A stretch of 64,000 nt of DNA, taken from Lunularia cruciata (taxonomy: Eukaryota > Streptophyta > Marchantiopsida > Lunulariales > Lunulariaceae). Below the pieces are notes generated by a model, which saw only the letters and a program-made list of their open reading frames with translations, ran no database searches and had not been told where the DNA came from. Below, piece by piece: positions 43,348-53,557 of this stretch. The number at the start of each line of letters is the position of its first letter. Positions within the stretch are counted from its first letter, which is position 1. Where the stretch lies: assembly GCA_948567375.1 (NCBI GenBank), contig OX419758.1:31749001-31813000 (forward strand), in the 5' to 3' direction. The position numbers and the translations under genes are program-made.

Positions 43348-45265
43348 GCCCAGAATGAGCGGAAGCTAAGGCCCCACGGCTATTTGGCAGGAAAGTAGCT
43401 GCCCTCTCTCTGAGCGCACAGAACAAGAGCAGAACAGCAGAGAAGATCAAAGCACAGGGAAGGGCCGAAGACGCTTCTCGGGCTCTGCTCTTCTCGTGTC
43501 TCTTCTCTTCAATTTTCTTTTCTACAGAGTGAATTCTTCAAGATCGTTGTTCGGGAGGAAATATCTGCTACTTCGAAGCAGTTTTTGTTGTCGGCTTTTC
43601 TTAGAGCACCGAGGTTTGGTTGCTTCCGCGTCCGAGAAGTCTGTTTAGTGAACAACAGCGGTGGTGTGATTCTTTCTGTTTCGTCTTCTTGTTGAAGATT
43701 TTTGGGACTTGTTTCGGGGAAGTCTGTGTGAGAGAGCCGCCTCTTGTTTCGTAACGTTTGGCTTTTTCTCGATTTCAAGAATTGGAGAGAGAGGGACAAC
43801 GGGTTTAGAATCAGACCGAGGGACTTGATGCGCGTGGATCGTATGTTTGCAAGGAGTTCCTTTCGACCACTGACATAGGGGATGGCCAAGTAATCGTAGC
43901 AGTGGAGATGTCCCTGTGCCGAAGTACTTGCTTCACTCCTTGAGTGTAATACGAGCGAGATTATTTCGTAGCGCGCATTCTGCAGTTTGCAGTTGGAGGC
44001 GTCGGTTCCTTTGACTCAACATTTTTCCAAGCGGAAGGTGCCGAGTCTTTACTTACCCTGGAGCAGTTGTCACATCTAGTGCATCGATAGTGGAGGTTTC
44101 TTGTTTGTCCTTGACGTTGTCACAGTTGGGGAGTGTATACTTCGTGTTCCAGAAGTGATCCTCTTTCATTCGTACCCCTGTCAAGCGAAACGAAATGGCT
44201 CTGAATAGACGATGACAAACTTGTGGTCTAGTCATTATTTGGATTTTGCTGCGTGTTTTCAGGATGAGGAGTAGTAGAGTAGTTTTGTTCATGATTCCTG
44301 ATCCTTACCCAGATAAAACCTTTGTCCTTCTACAAATACCAGAACTTTCTGAGGCTGCCTATTTAGTATTAATGGACCTAGTAGGTGATACTGGAGACCT
44401 ACACATTGTGCATTAGCATTCCTTGTGGGATCTTCTCTATCGTACGGTGTCCACTACGGTTCTGTAATTTCCTTCTGAGTTTCTACTTCTTAACACTCTG
44501 GTATATGATTGAGTTGTCAAATGCAACCAAAAAGTAAGCATACGACAAGGAATTATGACGTTCTGATGCTGAGAGCGATTCCTTAACCCCATTAAGAGCC
44601 GTCTGCTTTGGTTCAGAACTATTTACAGATGCGACACACACTCCATGCTAAATCACTCTTATGTGACAGACAATAGTTGCGACTGTAACATCGGCTTTGA
44701 TTAGATTTTGATCTTCGTGCTGACTTGTACATGTATGGCACAGTTCCGGTTGGTGAATTACGATCATGGTGACAAGGTCGCAGTCGATTGAAGCGCGCAG
44801 CTTCTTACAATTAGGAAGGTTGTAGGAGAGCCTGTGAGAATTGTCACCAGGCTCTCTAGTACTCATCATCAAGGACAACAGGGACTTTGTGGACTACAGA
44901 TAAGTCGGTAGTCCCAGACGCCCCCTTTGGTTCATACCAAGCAGACAAGAAGACGCATTCAAAGGGGACACTATGAAGCTCGGACATCAACCAAGTCCTG
45001 CGAAGTTGTTTAGACAGCTTCAAGGGGTCCAGTTAATGCATTCCAGTCAGCTGGACACCGTTCTCGAGGAGCCTGCTCTCAAAGCACCTTGTGCAAGTCA
45101 TGGGACGCATTCGAGGTATGCATGGAATATTGTCGAGGAATCATTTGATGTTCATAAAAGAAATAAAGTTCAATTGTGTTACATGCTTGCCTTCTTCACT
45201 TGCTGATGGACGCGATTTGCCAAGCTTATTGATCCTTGTTTACAGAGATAGTAAGAGTGTATTTA

Positions 45266-45312
45266 TTGAATTAATTAAATGTATTAAATGTATTAATTGT
45301 ATTAATTAAATT
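45266..45312. repeat. ATTAA/ATGTATTAA low-complexity tract in intron or leader
   Basis: Repeats of ATTAATTAAATGTATTAA just upstream of the first recognised exon. It contains no pyrimidine tract or acceptor and supplies the stop that closes the exon-1 frame upstream. Confidence 0.7.
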
Positions 45313-45321
45313 GATAGCATA

Positions 45322-46828
45322 TTGGGATGCTGCGCCAGGACTACCTATGCAAGGGAGAACCACTTAGTTCAGGTGCAGCCAGAGCAGCCACTTTGGAAAA
45401 CCGTATGGGAGTCACGACCATACTGGTTTAAGATTCTGGAGTGCGAACATAACGGTGAGTATTTCTGTAGCGAATTCGTTCTCTTCTACCTTTCCCCAGA
45501 CCACGGTGGCAGCAGCTTCCAGAAGTTTTGAGCATCTGAAGGTTGATCCTATAGTATAAAATGAAAATACCATCACAAGCGTAAGTTACAATCCAAGAAA
45601 TTATAAGTCTTTTTTAATCTCCATCACTGTTCATCGTCATTTTAACATCGTAATGTAATGCTCCTGGACAGGTGACCGATCGGTACTAGAGACTCTTGTG
45701 AATGTCGCAACGTCGATTCCTTTTATTACTATCGGACTGAAAGCTCCCAGGTACCTTCCTGGAGGTGTATCGTGCTAAAGAAATCAGTAAGATAGATCGA
45801 GATGAAGTAAGATGTCTTTGTCATACGGAGTGATGTGTATACTATCTAGGCTCCTTGAGTTGAAACTGCAAAGGTCTGTCATAGTCAATATGTATGTGAG
45901 ATTTACCAAACTGAAGAGATTTATCTGGGGCCCTATTAAGCTAATATCACAACGGAAGTTTTGAAAACATAGTCTCTGTTAAGTAATGTTTTCTCGATTG
46001 CCACAGGAGGAAACCAGCGGCTAGATTATACGCAAATTCGATAATAGGAGTTGGGATGGCTTCTTGTTTCTATCACACAGCTCGAGGGGAAGCCCGCAAA
46101 TACTTTAGATTTGGTGATTATGCAATGATCGCTGCAGCTGCTGTGGTATATTTTCAACTTTTTCCAATGATTTATATCTTTTTCTTAAAGCGTTGAAGAT
46201 TGCTTGCAAAGAAAGTGTTTTAAGATAAGGCCGGATTCGCAAGATCTTTCGGAGCCCTTGTAAGCAAGTGATCTACCAGAGAAGTTGTATTAAGATTTTC
46301 AGGAGATAGAGTAGGATTATAGGGTAAGTTTGTCTCAAGTTGAAGGGATTTTTGAGATCTTTGGATGTCTGCCGTGCAGTGTTTAACATCAGCTCTAAGA
46401 GAAGACAACTCTAAGATTTTTATGCTGGCCTCGTCTGTCCTTATTCCGATTCAACCTATGTTGGTTACTGCCTTACACACTGGGATGATGGAGGTCAGTA
46501 GCATGTGCTTGAAGTTCTTGCAACTTCCTTTTGCATCGGATAACTACCTTCTGTATAAAGTTCAGTTTATTTGCTCTTCAGTTTTTAGACCTCTTTGAAA
46601 CTTCGTTTTGCTGACATTAACTTGTTCTGGCCCCAGGCTACGTTTCTTAGGAGGGCGCAATCTGAACCCAAGCTAAGGAGAGCGCACAGCTTGCATACCT
46701 TATCATCAGTTGTTGGTAGTGCATTATTTATTGCAGATGATATAATGCCCCAGACTCCCTACATTCATGCAGCATGGCATTTAGCTGCTGCCTTGGGAGT
46801 GGCTACATGCACAAAGCTTTTGGACTGA
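45322..46828 (+). CDS. CREST-type plant integral membrane protein (split gene; start codon not fixed)
   Basis: Confident exons: 45,322(or later)-45,454, 45,672-45,750, 46,010-46,145, 46,380-46,493 and 46,637-46,828 (stop TGA). Introns start GT and end AG and phases join without a stop. About 210 residues are visible. Exon 1 contains PLWKTVWESRPYWFKILE. The ATG is not in exon 1 (45,322 is a TTG and a stop lies just upstream), so the start is in an exon further 5' that I could not place; the promoter at 43.3 kb suggests a long 5' leader. Hallmarks of the CREST superfamily (ceramidases, Per1, PAQR) are SCFYH (S-x3-H), FGDYAMI (D) and HAAWH (H-x3-H), in that order, with hydrophobic segments between. 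A metal-dependent lipid hydrolase-like role in a membrane is inferred. I recall similar uncharacterised plant proteins but give no symbol. This is the only intact-looking gene here. Confidence 0.75.
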
Positions 46829-48160
46829 GTTGTCGGCGAGTTGAAAAACGCAGAATATCGTAGTTCGGATGATGTAACATATAAATCAGCCTTTTTCTTA
46901 GACTGTGGCTCATTCTTTAGTCGGAGAAACATCCTTCTGCCTTCCAGTTTTACCCTCTTGAGTAGTGGGTAGTAACTATGTAATCTATTCTAATGCTAGT
47001 CAAATGGGTCGAACTCTCAAAGACACCAAGTCAGTCGATTGCACGCATGCCATCTTATATGAACCGAACATTCCAAATTCATATTGTTGAGCATTGGACT
47101 GTCGGTTCGATCATTTCACTTAGTGACGTTACTTCCATAGGATGTGGCCGTTATGATCACAACACGGTAACTGATGTCTGGAGTTACGATTTGACAGTTC
47201 TAGTGACAAAGTCAAACTTTCGTCGTCATAAATTGTCCAGCGTCAAAACTAGTCGTGTGTCTGAAATAGGGATGGCCTCGAATACCGTTGCTGCAACTAA
47301 TCTTACTACCATAGACTACCCTCGCGGACTGAAATCTGTCCTCGAACTCTGCGTTCCTGCCGTCTATCTAATTGCAAATCTAAAGGGTTTTGCAGGTACA
47401 TCACTGGCATGTACCGGGTATGAATTTCAACATGTATGACAAGGACGGTTATGTCAAGCTCTTATGAATACTTGTGAAGGCAATCTAGGATGTATTTCCC
47501 AGATCTTACTGCTGACAAAAGGGATGTGATTGATCGAGGCTGTGCCTGTTCAAGCTCCCCGCCCAGACAATACTAGCGCTGCTGCAGGCAATAGACGTAG
47601 GTAACCTACGAACTCTTAGCCATGGATTGGATGTCCGTTATCCACGGCCGTTAACGAGTTCAACATCGTGAGTCAAATCCTACTCCGTGTCTCCCTTTGG
47701 GTGAAAAGGCTGAAAGAATATAGGAGTATTGCTCCATGCTTCTTTGTAGTATTTCATACTTGTACAGTTAAAAAATATGTCGTTGTGCATCTGCCACAGC
47801 AATTTTATAAACAGACCATTAAACATGGAGCGTTGCATCGACATGTTGCTTTACTTGCACTTTCTTGTAAGCATGAGTCGTTCATCACATACCCCAAACA
47901 TCCTAAACACGCACTACTTCCTTATTTCATGATTTGTATCCCGCACCTAGGGGCCTCCAAAAGAGAATGCCGTTTATAAAAGGTTTCCACACCGGAACAT
48001 GAACATCTGTTTTGAACCGTGCCATCTTACTGGATACTTTGTTTCTCCACACGAACTCAACTGTGTGAATCTAGGGCCGTCGTTCGCAACCAAAAAAATT
48101 TTCATTCTTGCAAAAGTATTTCATCTTAGACTGGATGAAAGAAGGGACCGCGTGTGAAGA
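46829..48160. other. Host DNA downstream of the gene, no further gene recognised
   Basis: The longest frame (46,993-47,439, 148 codons) starts at a true ATG but has no recognisable motif, no homologous frame elsewhere in the window and ordinary composition. I regard it as probably chance. The first ~300 bases should include the 3' UTR of the CREST-type gene. Confidence 0.4.
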
Positions 48161-48161
48161 C

Positions 48162-48228
48162 TAGAAGGAAGGGACGACCCCATCAAGCCGCGCAAGGGAA
48201 AAACGAAAGGAGTAAAATAAGAGAATAT
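48162..48228 (-). repeat. Inverted LINE 3' tail fragment upstream of L2
   Basis: The minus strand reads TTTTTCCCTTGCGCGGCTTG followed by ATGGGGTCGTCCC, matching the L1 tail (TCTCCCTTGTACGGCTTGATGG, 43,031-43,053). It lies only a few bases from the 5' end of L2, in opposite orientation. Confidence 0.7.
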
Positions 48229-48235
48229 GGGAGCT

Positions 48236-49642
48236 GCGGGAGAGTGTGGGGACGGGAGAGGAGAGGGAGAGACGTGAGACAATTTTGATAAATTCTGAGT
48301 GTTCTCTAGCATGTAGCCTTCGAGTGAATAGACTATTCTTTTTGTTTTTCATTTTCGGTTCCATTGGCACCTAGATTGAAGACTATGGAGAATGGAGTAG
48401 AAAGTTATGAAGTTTTTTAGCTTTTTTAGGGTTGAGAGTGATCATTATACATTGAGAGTGATTTGTGGTGAATTTTCATTTCTAATATTTGGGTTTTCAT
48501 GATTGAGTTCCATGGGAATTTAATTTGAAAATTTTGGAGATGTAAATTGAAAGTTATGAGAGTTTATAGATTTTAGGGTTTGGAGAGATTGTTTTCTTAT
48601 GTGAGTTGGGATGTGAGGGGTTGTGGTTTTGCAGATATGGGGAGATATGGAGAGGAGTATCATGTGTTACTATCACTATTCTTGCGCTAGCCATGGCTAC
48701 ACCTTCCTATGTGGGGTCGCCTATAGCGGATCGGGATACACCATGCGTGGTGTGTCACCGACGCTTTACCTCGCAAGGGGTAAAGACCCATGTGGGAAGG
48801 ATGCACAAGGACTATGATTGGACCACTTGGGAGGCCCACGTGAGACGAGCGACCACATCGACAGCAATGACACTCGGGATTACACACGCTTCTTATATAC
48901 CTTTGTTTATCGTTCCAGGGATACAGATCGAGTCGTGGGAGTGGTTAGCTTCTTAGGCGGGTTGCATTTTGGGGTTATTTGAGACTAGTTTTCCATGTCC
49001 ACGTCTATTCCATAGGCTACCCCGCACACTCCATGATGAGGCTAGATAGGCTTTTCGCCTACCACTGGATCGTTTGGCACGTGATCCCTTGGACGAGTTA
49101 GCGTGGTTCCTATTCCTCCTACTCCCTTGATGGTGTCTTCGTTATGCTAGAGGGGGACGTGCGGGTCATAGAGAGGTGGCGGCTAGATTTTGTCGATTTT
49201 GAGCGGGGGATTGGGCAGCCCTTCAGGAGGAGTCTGTTAGGGCTACATGATTTAGGAGACAAACATTGCCACAGGATACCACAGATTCCACTCGATTACG
49301 ACGATGTAGGACATTGGGTCAGGCGGGAGAGTTTAGTAGAGCAACACAAGCGCTACACCCTTTGTCTATAACGAGTCCTACTGATGAGACCATCTCTTCC
49401 CTACGCTCATTGCATCCTATAGCAGTAGAGGGACTACCACTAGAGGTCTTAGATTATCAGCCTGAGCAGCCTTTATGTCTTGATAGGTCGCTATTTGCAC
49501 AAGCATTGTGCACTGCCCCTCGCCTTTTCTCAAGAGGCTTGTCAGGGATGGTTTATGAGCACCTTAGAGATTGCTTCTAGGCAGATGATCCTTCTAGTGG
49601 TTTTACCGAGTTGTTTCAGGTAGCTACAGCAATAGCGAGAGG
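48236..49642 (+). mobile_element. LINE with restriction-like endonuclease, copy L2 (5' part)
   Basis: Very similar to L1 from its first base (GCGGGAGAGTGTGGGGACGG) to 49,642. There, within GCGAGAGG (compare 40,790 in L1), family A copy A6 is inserted. The rest of L2 is outside the window or lost. The C2H2 finger is kept (about 48,747-48,810, CVVC ... HVGRMH). A 14-base difference near 48,640-48,660 shifts the frame upstream of the ATGGCTACA start. Stops at 48,952, 49,048 and 49,578 kill the ORF. L2 lacks the TGA that L1 has at 40,477, so it is useful for reading the ancestral frame. Confidence 0.85.
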
Positions 49643-51429
49643 TGTCACACCATTTGTAGTTCCGCATCTAGATGCTCGGACACTGGAGTTCCAGTGATGG
49701 TAGTTAGAGTTATTCTAGCAGTTTCTTAAGGACTACTTTCTGACGGTTAGATTTCGTGTTTGGGGTACTGACTTCACGGTAGGGCCCACCGTCACTTTGC
49801 ACCGTTTGCACCGTCGAGTGTGCCTTCAGCGGGACCGTTAGGGTTTCAGGGCTAGCTCAAGTCCAGGGGGTGTAGTTTCGAAGTGAGCTCCAGAGAGCTC
49901 ACTTCTCTGATGTTGAGCCTTCGAGTTCCTGGCTATGGTGGACAGAGGCCGGCGAGTGTCACCTAGATTCTCTATGCTTGAGTGGGTGTGGCTTGACTGT
50001 AATCAGTGCCCAGTTGTTGGCAGTTTATAGAGTGACAGATCAAGTACTGATCTGAGTTGAGTTGAGTTGAGAATGTTAAGCAATCTGATTACATCAGAGA
50101 AGTGAAGTCAGGGGGAAATCGGGTGCAGGAACGTTGAGTGTTGGTGGTATCTCCAAGCTCGGTGGATCGTAGTAGCTCGATTCAGGTTCTGTGTTTCCCT
50201 AGTGTGCAGAAGCTCGTGTAGTTGATGCAAATTTGGCAGTTAGGCAGACGGTGTGCGGAAGCGCTGGCCAAATTTCGAGCAAAGAAGGAGCAATTTTCGA
50301 GCAGTGTTGTGATTTTGAGCTCAGGAGGTGAAGGCAGGACCAATTTGCTGTGAGTTGGGCTCAGAAAGTGAAATTGAAGGTGGAGTTGGAAAGCTCTTCT
50401 CATGAAATTGTGATTTGGAAAAACCCGTTTTGTCAATTTGGCTCGAGTGGAAAGTTAGCGGGGGATTTAGCGGGCATCCATCTTTAGGGTTTACGTCAGA
50501 TTTTGGGCCAGAATTGGAGGAGTTTTGCTGTTTGGCCAGATTTGGAGAAGTTTCGCTAGTTTGGAGGAGTTTCACAGATTTGGAGAAGTTTCGCCAATTT
50601 TGGAGGAGGTTCGAAGTGGCAACAAGAAAGGCCTCATTTGGCTGAATTTCGGCGTTTTGAGGCTTTGAGGCTTTGAGGCATAGGGCTGTGGGCTATGAGA
50701 GGCTACGAAGGCCTAGAAGGGCCAGCAAGCCAGCTTGCTGGCGTGAGGCTAGCTAGTTTAGTGTAGATCTTGGTCATTGGTTGGCAAAATCTGCCTTTCT
50801 TGCTAGATTGTGCGCAATAGGGTTTGACCCCTAGATCTCTTGTTCCTAGACTGGTGCCCTAGCCAACTGGTCCACCCTCACTTGTTGTCATAATGACTGT
50901 GCCACTGTTATCTATACACATGTAGCTTTGGCTAGGAGAGGCAGTTTGATCCCATTCTTGGTGATCCTGGTAACTTAGGACTTAGATACGAACTACTCTT
51001 ATGTCAAATGCCAAATGGTGGCAGAGTCAGTCCCGTGTTGTGTTATGAGATGGAGGGTTTTCGTTTAGATTTCTTGTGATTGGATCCACTCCATTCTCTG
51101 CTTCCTGTCTGTGCACTACGTTTGTGTGAGGTGCCTTGACTTTTGAGCGTTGGTGCTCTGGTGTGCTCTCGATGGTGAGGCTGGAGTGATGACCAGTCAG
51201 ACTACCTTTGTTTCTCTCCGGTGAGGCAGGAAGTGATGACTTGCAGACCGTGAGAGTGCGTGTTATGGTGGCAGGTTACAGGTTGCCCTTCCCCTAGTGT
51301 AGTTATCTCGGTTAGAGTTACATTAGTGGGTGGTGTCTAGTTGGTGTTGGCACTTGGTGGGGTACTTGCGGTTGCGACTTGCGGTTGCAGTTGGTGGTTC
51401 GGGTTTGCTGTTGCAGTTTCGTGGTCACA
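49643..51429 (+). repeat. A6 5' LTR and leader
   Basis: 1,787 bases from the LTR start to the gag ATG. The inner LTR end and primer binding site could not be identified without a second LTR. It carries the antisense tRNA-like segment (minus strand: A box TGGACCAGTTGG at 50,863-50,874, 11 of 12 consensus positions; B box GGGTCAAACCC at 50,819-50,830). Confidence 0.75.
50819..50874 (-). other. tRNA-like segment (Pol III A/B boxes) in A6 LTR, antisense
   Basis: Best-preserved example of the five. On the minus strand TGGACCAGTTGG (A box) is followed by GGCACCAGTCTAGGAACAAG and, about 33 bases after the A box, by the B-box-like GGGTCAAACCC. Spacing and order match an internal Pol III promoter. 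The acceptor stem cannot be formed convincingly, so I do not call it a tRNA gene. Confidence 0.6.
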
Positions 51430-52704
51430 ATGGAGTTCTTTGGAGATTCCAGAGGAGTTAGCCCTGCAATACGCAGTGGGTTTACTCGGAGTGGTGCTCG
51501 GTATCAGCCTGTATCTCAGGTCCCAGTGAGGGAGGAGATTGACTCTGAGTTGGAGTTCGACACATGAGCTGATTCAGTTGAGAGTGCACTTGGTGTGTCC
51601 GCACCGTTGTTGTGGGACATGGACGAGATTTATGGGGCCTCCAAAGGCCCTAGGCGTTACTCTGGTACAGTGGGTACCATTGAGTTGGATGACTTCATCC
51701 AGGAGTTTGATAGTTGGTGTGATCTGCAGCAGATGCGGAACCCGACTTTGTTCACACCTTTCATGGCATGGAAGGGGTTGTTTCAGCACTTGGAGGGTCC
51801 GCCAATGGACGACTACCATGAGTTCAGGAGAGCTCATTTGGAGGAGATTGAGTTATGGAGACAATATTGGTCTCCACACTATGTCTCCATCACTTCAGGC
51901 TCGGTGGCCAGGAGTAGATCGGCTGTACCCACGAGTTCTAGCTCGAGTAGTGTTGGTGGAGCTAGTGGAGGTGCACTAGCTGGAGATAGTGCTACTACGA
52001 GTGGAGGTACCGCTGCAGGAGGTGGTGTGGTACCGGGGTTTAACCCCATGGTGGAGTTCTTCTTATGTTTGAGGCAGAACTACCAGGGAGTGCGGACTGA
52101 CAAGCTGAGGAGCTTGCAGGAGTTCCAGCGGAAGGTTGGAGAGAGCCTACGCAAGGCATATACTCGCATGAGGCGGCTGATCAGTTTCACTCAGGGAGTT
52201 ACTGAGGCCCAGGCAGTCCAGTTTTGGTATGGGATACTGGATAGGGAGTTGCAACGTAGAGTTCGTGATGCTACGTTGTTGCAGGCTACTTCGCCCACTT
52301 TGGCAGTAGTCTTTGGTTTGGTTGAGCGTATTGAGCTCAACATGGTGGAGGAGAGAGTGGTGACAGCTGGATTTGGTAGAGAGACCTCATCCACGGTTGT
52401 GACTTCTTCTAGAGTGCAGCAGAGTGCACCACGCCCAGTTGGTTTTTGAGGACAGGATGGACAGCCCAGATCCTATGGAGCGAGTGGAGGGCCTAGTGGA
52501 GTTAGACCCTTACTCTCATTTTCGGGTCAGCAGCAGCCAGTGAGTGGTGGTGTTGCTTGTTGGACTTGTGGTGGACCTCACCATAGGAGAGAGTGTACTC
52601 AGGGCAGCGGACCTGATACCTCTAGTGCATCACAGCCAGCACAGAGGCAGTGTGAGCATTGCCGCAGATTTGGTCACACTAGTGACCGGTGTTTTGACCT
52701 ACAC
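51430..52704 (+). pseudogene. A6 gag: capsid-like domain and two CCHC knuckles
   Basis: ATG 51,430 (MEFFGDSRGVSPAIRSG). One frame continues to 52,704 with only two stops, both TGA (51,565 and 52,447). The first third holds LLWDMDEIYGASKGPRRYSG and FTPFMAWKGLFQ. A Ser/Gly-rich linker follows, then a helical capsid block (LRSLQEFQRKVGESLRKAYT, AVQFWYGILD) of the Retrotrans_gag type. After the second TGA come CWTCGGPHHRREC (52,558-52,596) and CEHCRRFGHTSDRC (52,651-52,692), two perfect CX2CX4HX4C knuckles that bind nucleic acid. Gag packages the element RNA. The sequence breaks off into C2 before the linker and protease. Confidence 0.85.
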
Positions 52705-53557
52705 TCTCTTCATACTTATGGTATCTCTCAATCTACCACTACAAAGCTAGAATCCATTCATGCTGATTTAGCTTGTCCCATGCATAATTTATCTCTTCAA
52801 GGTAACTTTTATTTCCTTGTCATTGTCAATGAATTTATAAGACTAATGGATGTAACACCCATATAGCAAAAATCCAATGTCTTATTAGCTCTTAAGGCAT
52901 ATTGCAACAAAATGGAGACATACACAAGCCAATATATGAAGACTTTACATACCGATGGAGATGGAGAATTTTTCAACTCGGTAGTAGGTGATTGGTTGTG
53001 TGAGTGTGGGATTGCCAAGGATACACCTTCTCCTTGGTCCCTTGAACTCAACAATATTGCCAAGTAGGCAATTCACACACTTGTTAAGCAAGCTCAAGTT
53101 GTGATGCCTACTATCAACAAACACTACAACTATTGGGAAAGTCATCCTCATAGCTGCCTACCTATAAAAGAGAAGCCCAGATTCCCATTTGGATGTATGC
53201 ACACCATGGAAGACATGGAGCGGTCTCAAACCCAATTTAGAGCACCTTCAAACTTGGGGATGCAAGACAATTAGTTTTTACAACCTGCACAACTTGGGAA
53301 GGTTTGACTCAAGAGCAATCAAAGGTATCTTCACAAGCTATGCTCCCAATGGATACATTTTCTATCTACCAGATTCAAGAAAATGGCTGTGATCATGACA
53401 TGCACATTTTGTAGAATACACCACACCACAATTATTGGCCATTGAGATTGATACCTACATGCTTAAGGATCTGACCCTTTTGTTACAAACTCTAACCCAC
53501 TTGATATTGGCACTACAAACATAGAAGCAGACAAGTTCCACACTACACCTAAAGCTC
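52705..53557 (+). pseudogene. Ty1/copia integrase fragment C2
   Basis: Plus-strand pieces include ESIHADLACPMHNLSLQG (copia integrase start, first Asp), YFLVIVNEFIRLMD (usually FIDDFSR), then LHTDGDGEFFNS and CECGIAKDTPSPWSLELNN, matching 'LRTDnGGEf ... GI.h...PYTPQQNG'. Stops interrupt every frame. The left junction with A6 lies inside ORFs of both elements and shows no LTR, so it reflects deletion or recombination. The right end is cut by A4. It differs from C1 and lies in the opposite orientation. Confidence 0.75.

Larger units (their letters stand above)
49643..52704 (+). mobile_element. Family A retrotransposon, copy A6 (5' part, least decayed)
   Basis: Starts TGTCACACCATTTGTAG and contains LTR and leader (to 51,429), gag (51,430) and both zinc knuckles. 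At 52,704 it joins copia fragment C2 without an LTR at the junction. Compared with the other copies A6 is clearly GC-richer and keeps many CG dinucleotides that are TG or CA elsewhere, and its gag frame is nearly open. It is probably the youngest copy. Confidence 0.85.

Noticed and set aside
44973-45206. 77-codon ATG frame as the first coding exon of the CREST-type gene
   Set aside because: A donor (GAG/GTATGC, ~45,115) exists, but no acceptor at exon 1 with the required phase looks convincing. Left open rather than annotated.
46993-47439. 148-codon frame downstream of the host gene
   Set aside because: No domain, no signal for a separate promoter and no supporting exon structure; chance frame in non-repetitive DNA is likelier.
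50819-50874. Functional tRNA gene
   Set aside because: A and B boxes are present but the acceptor and anticodon stems do not pair properly, and the copies are decayed inside LTRs.
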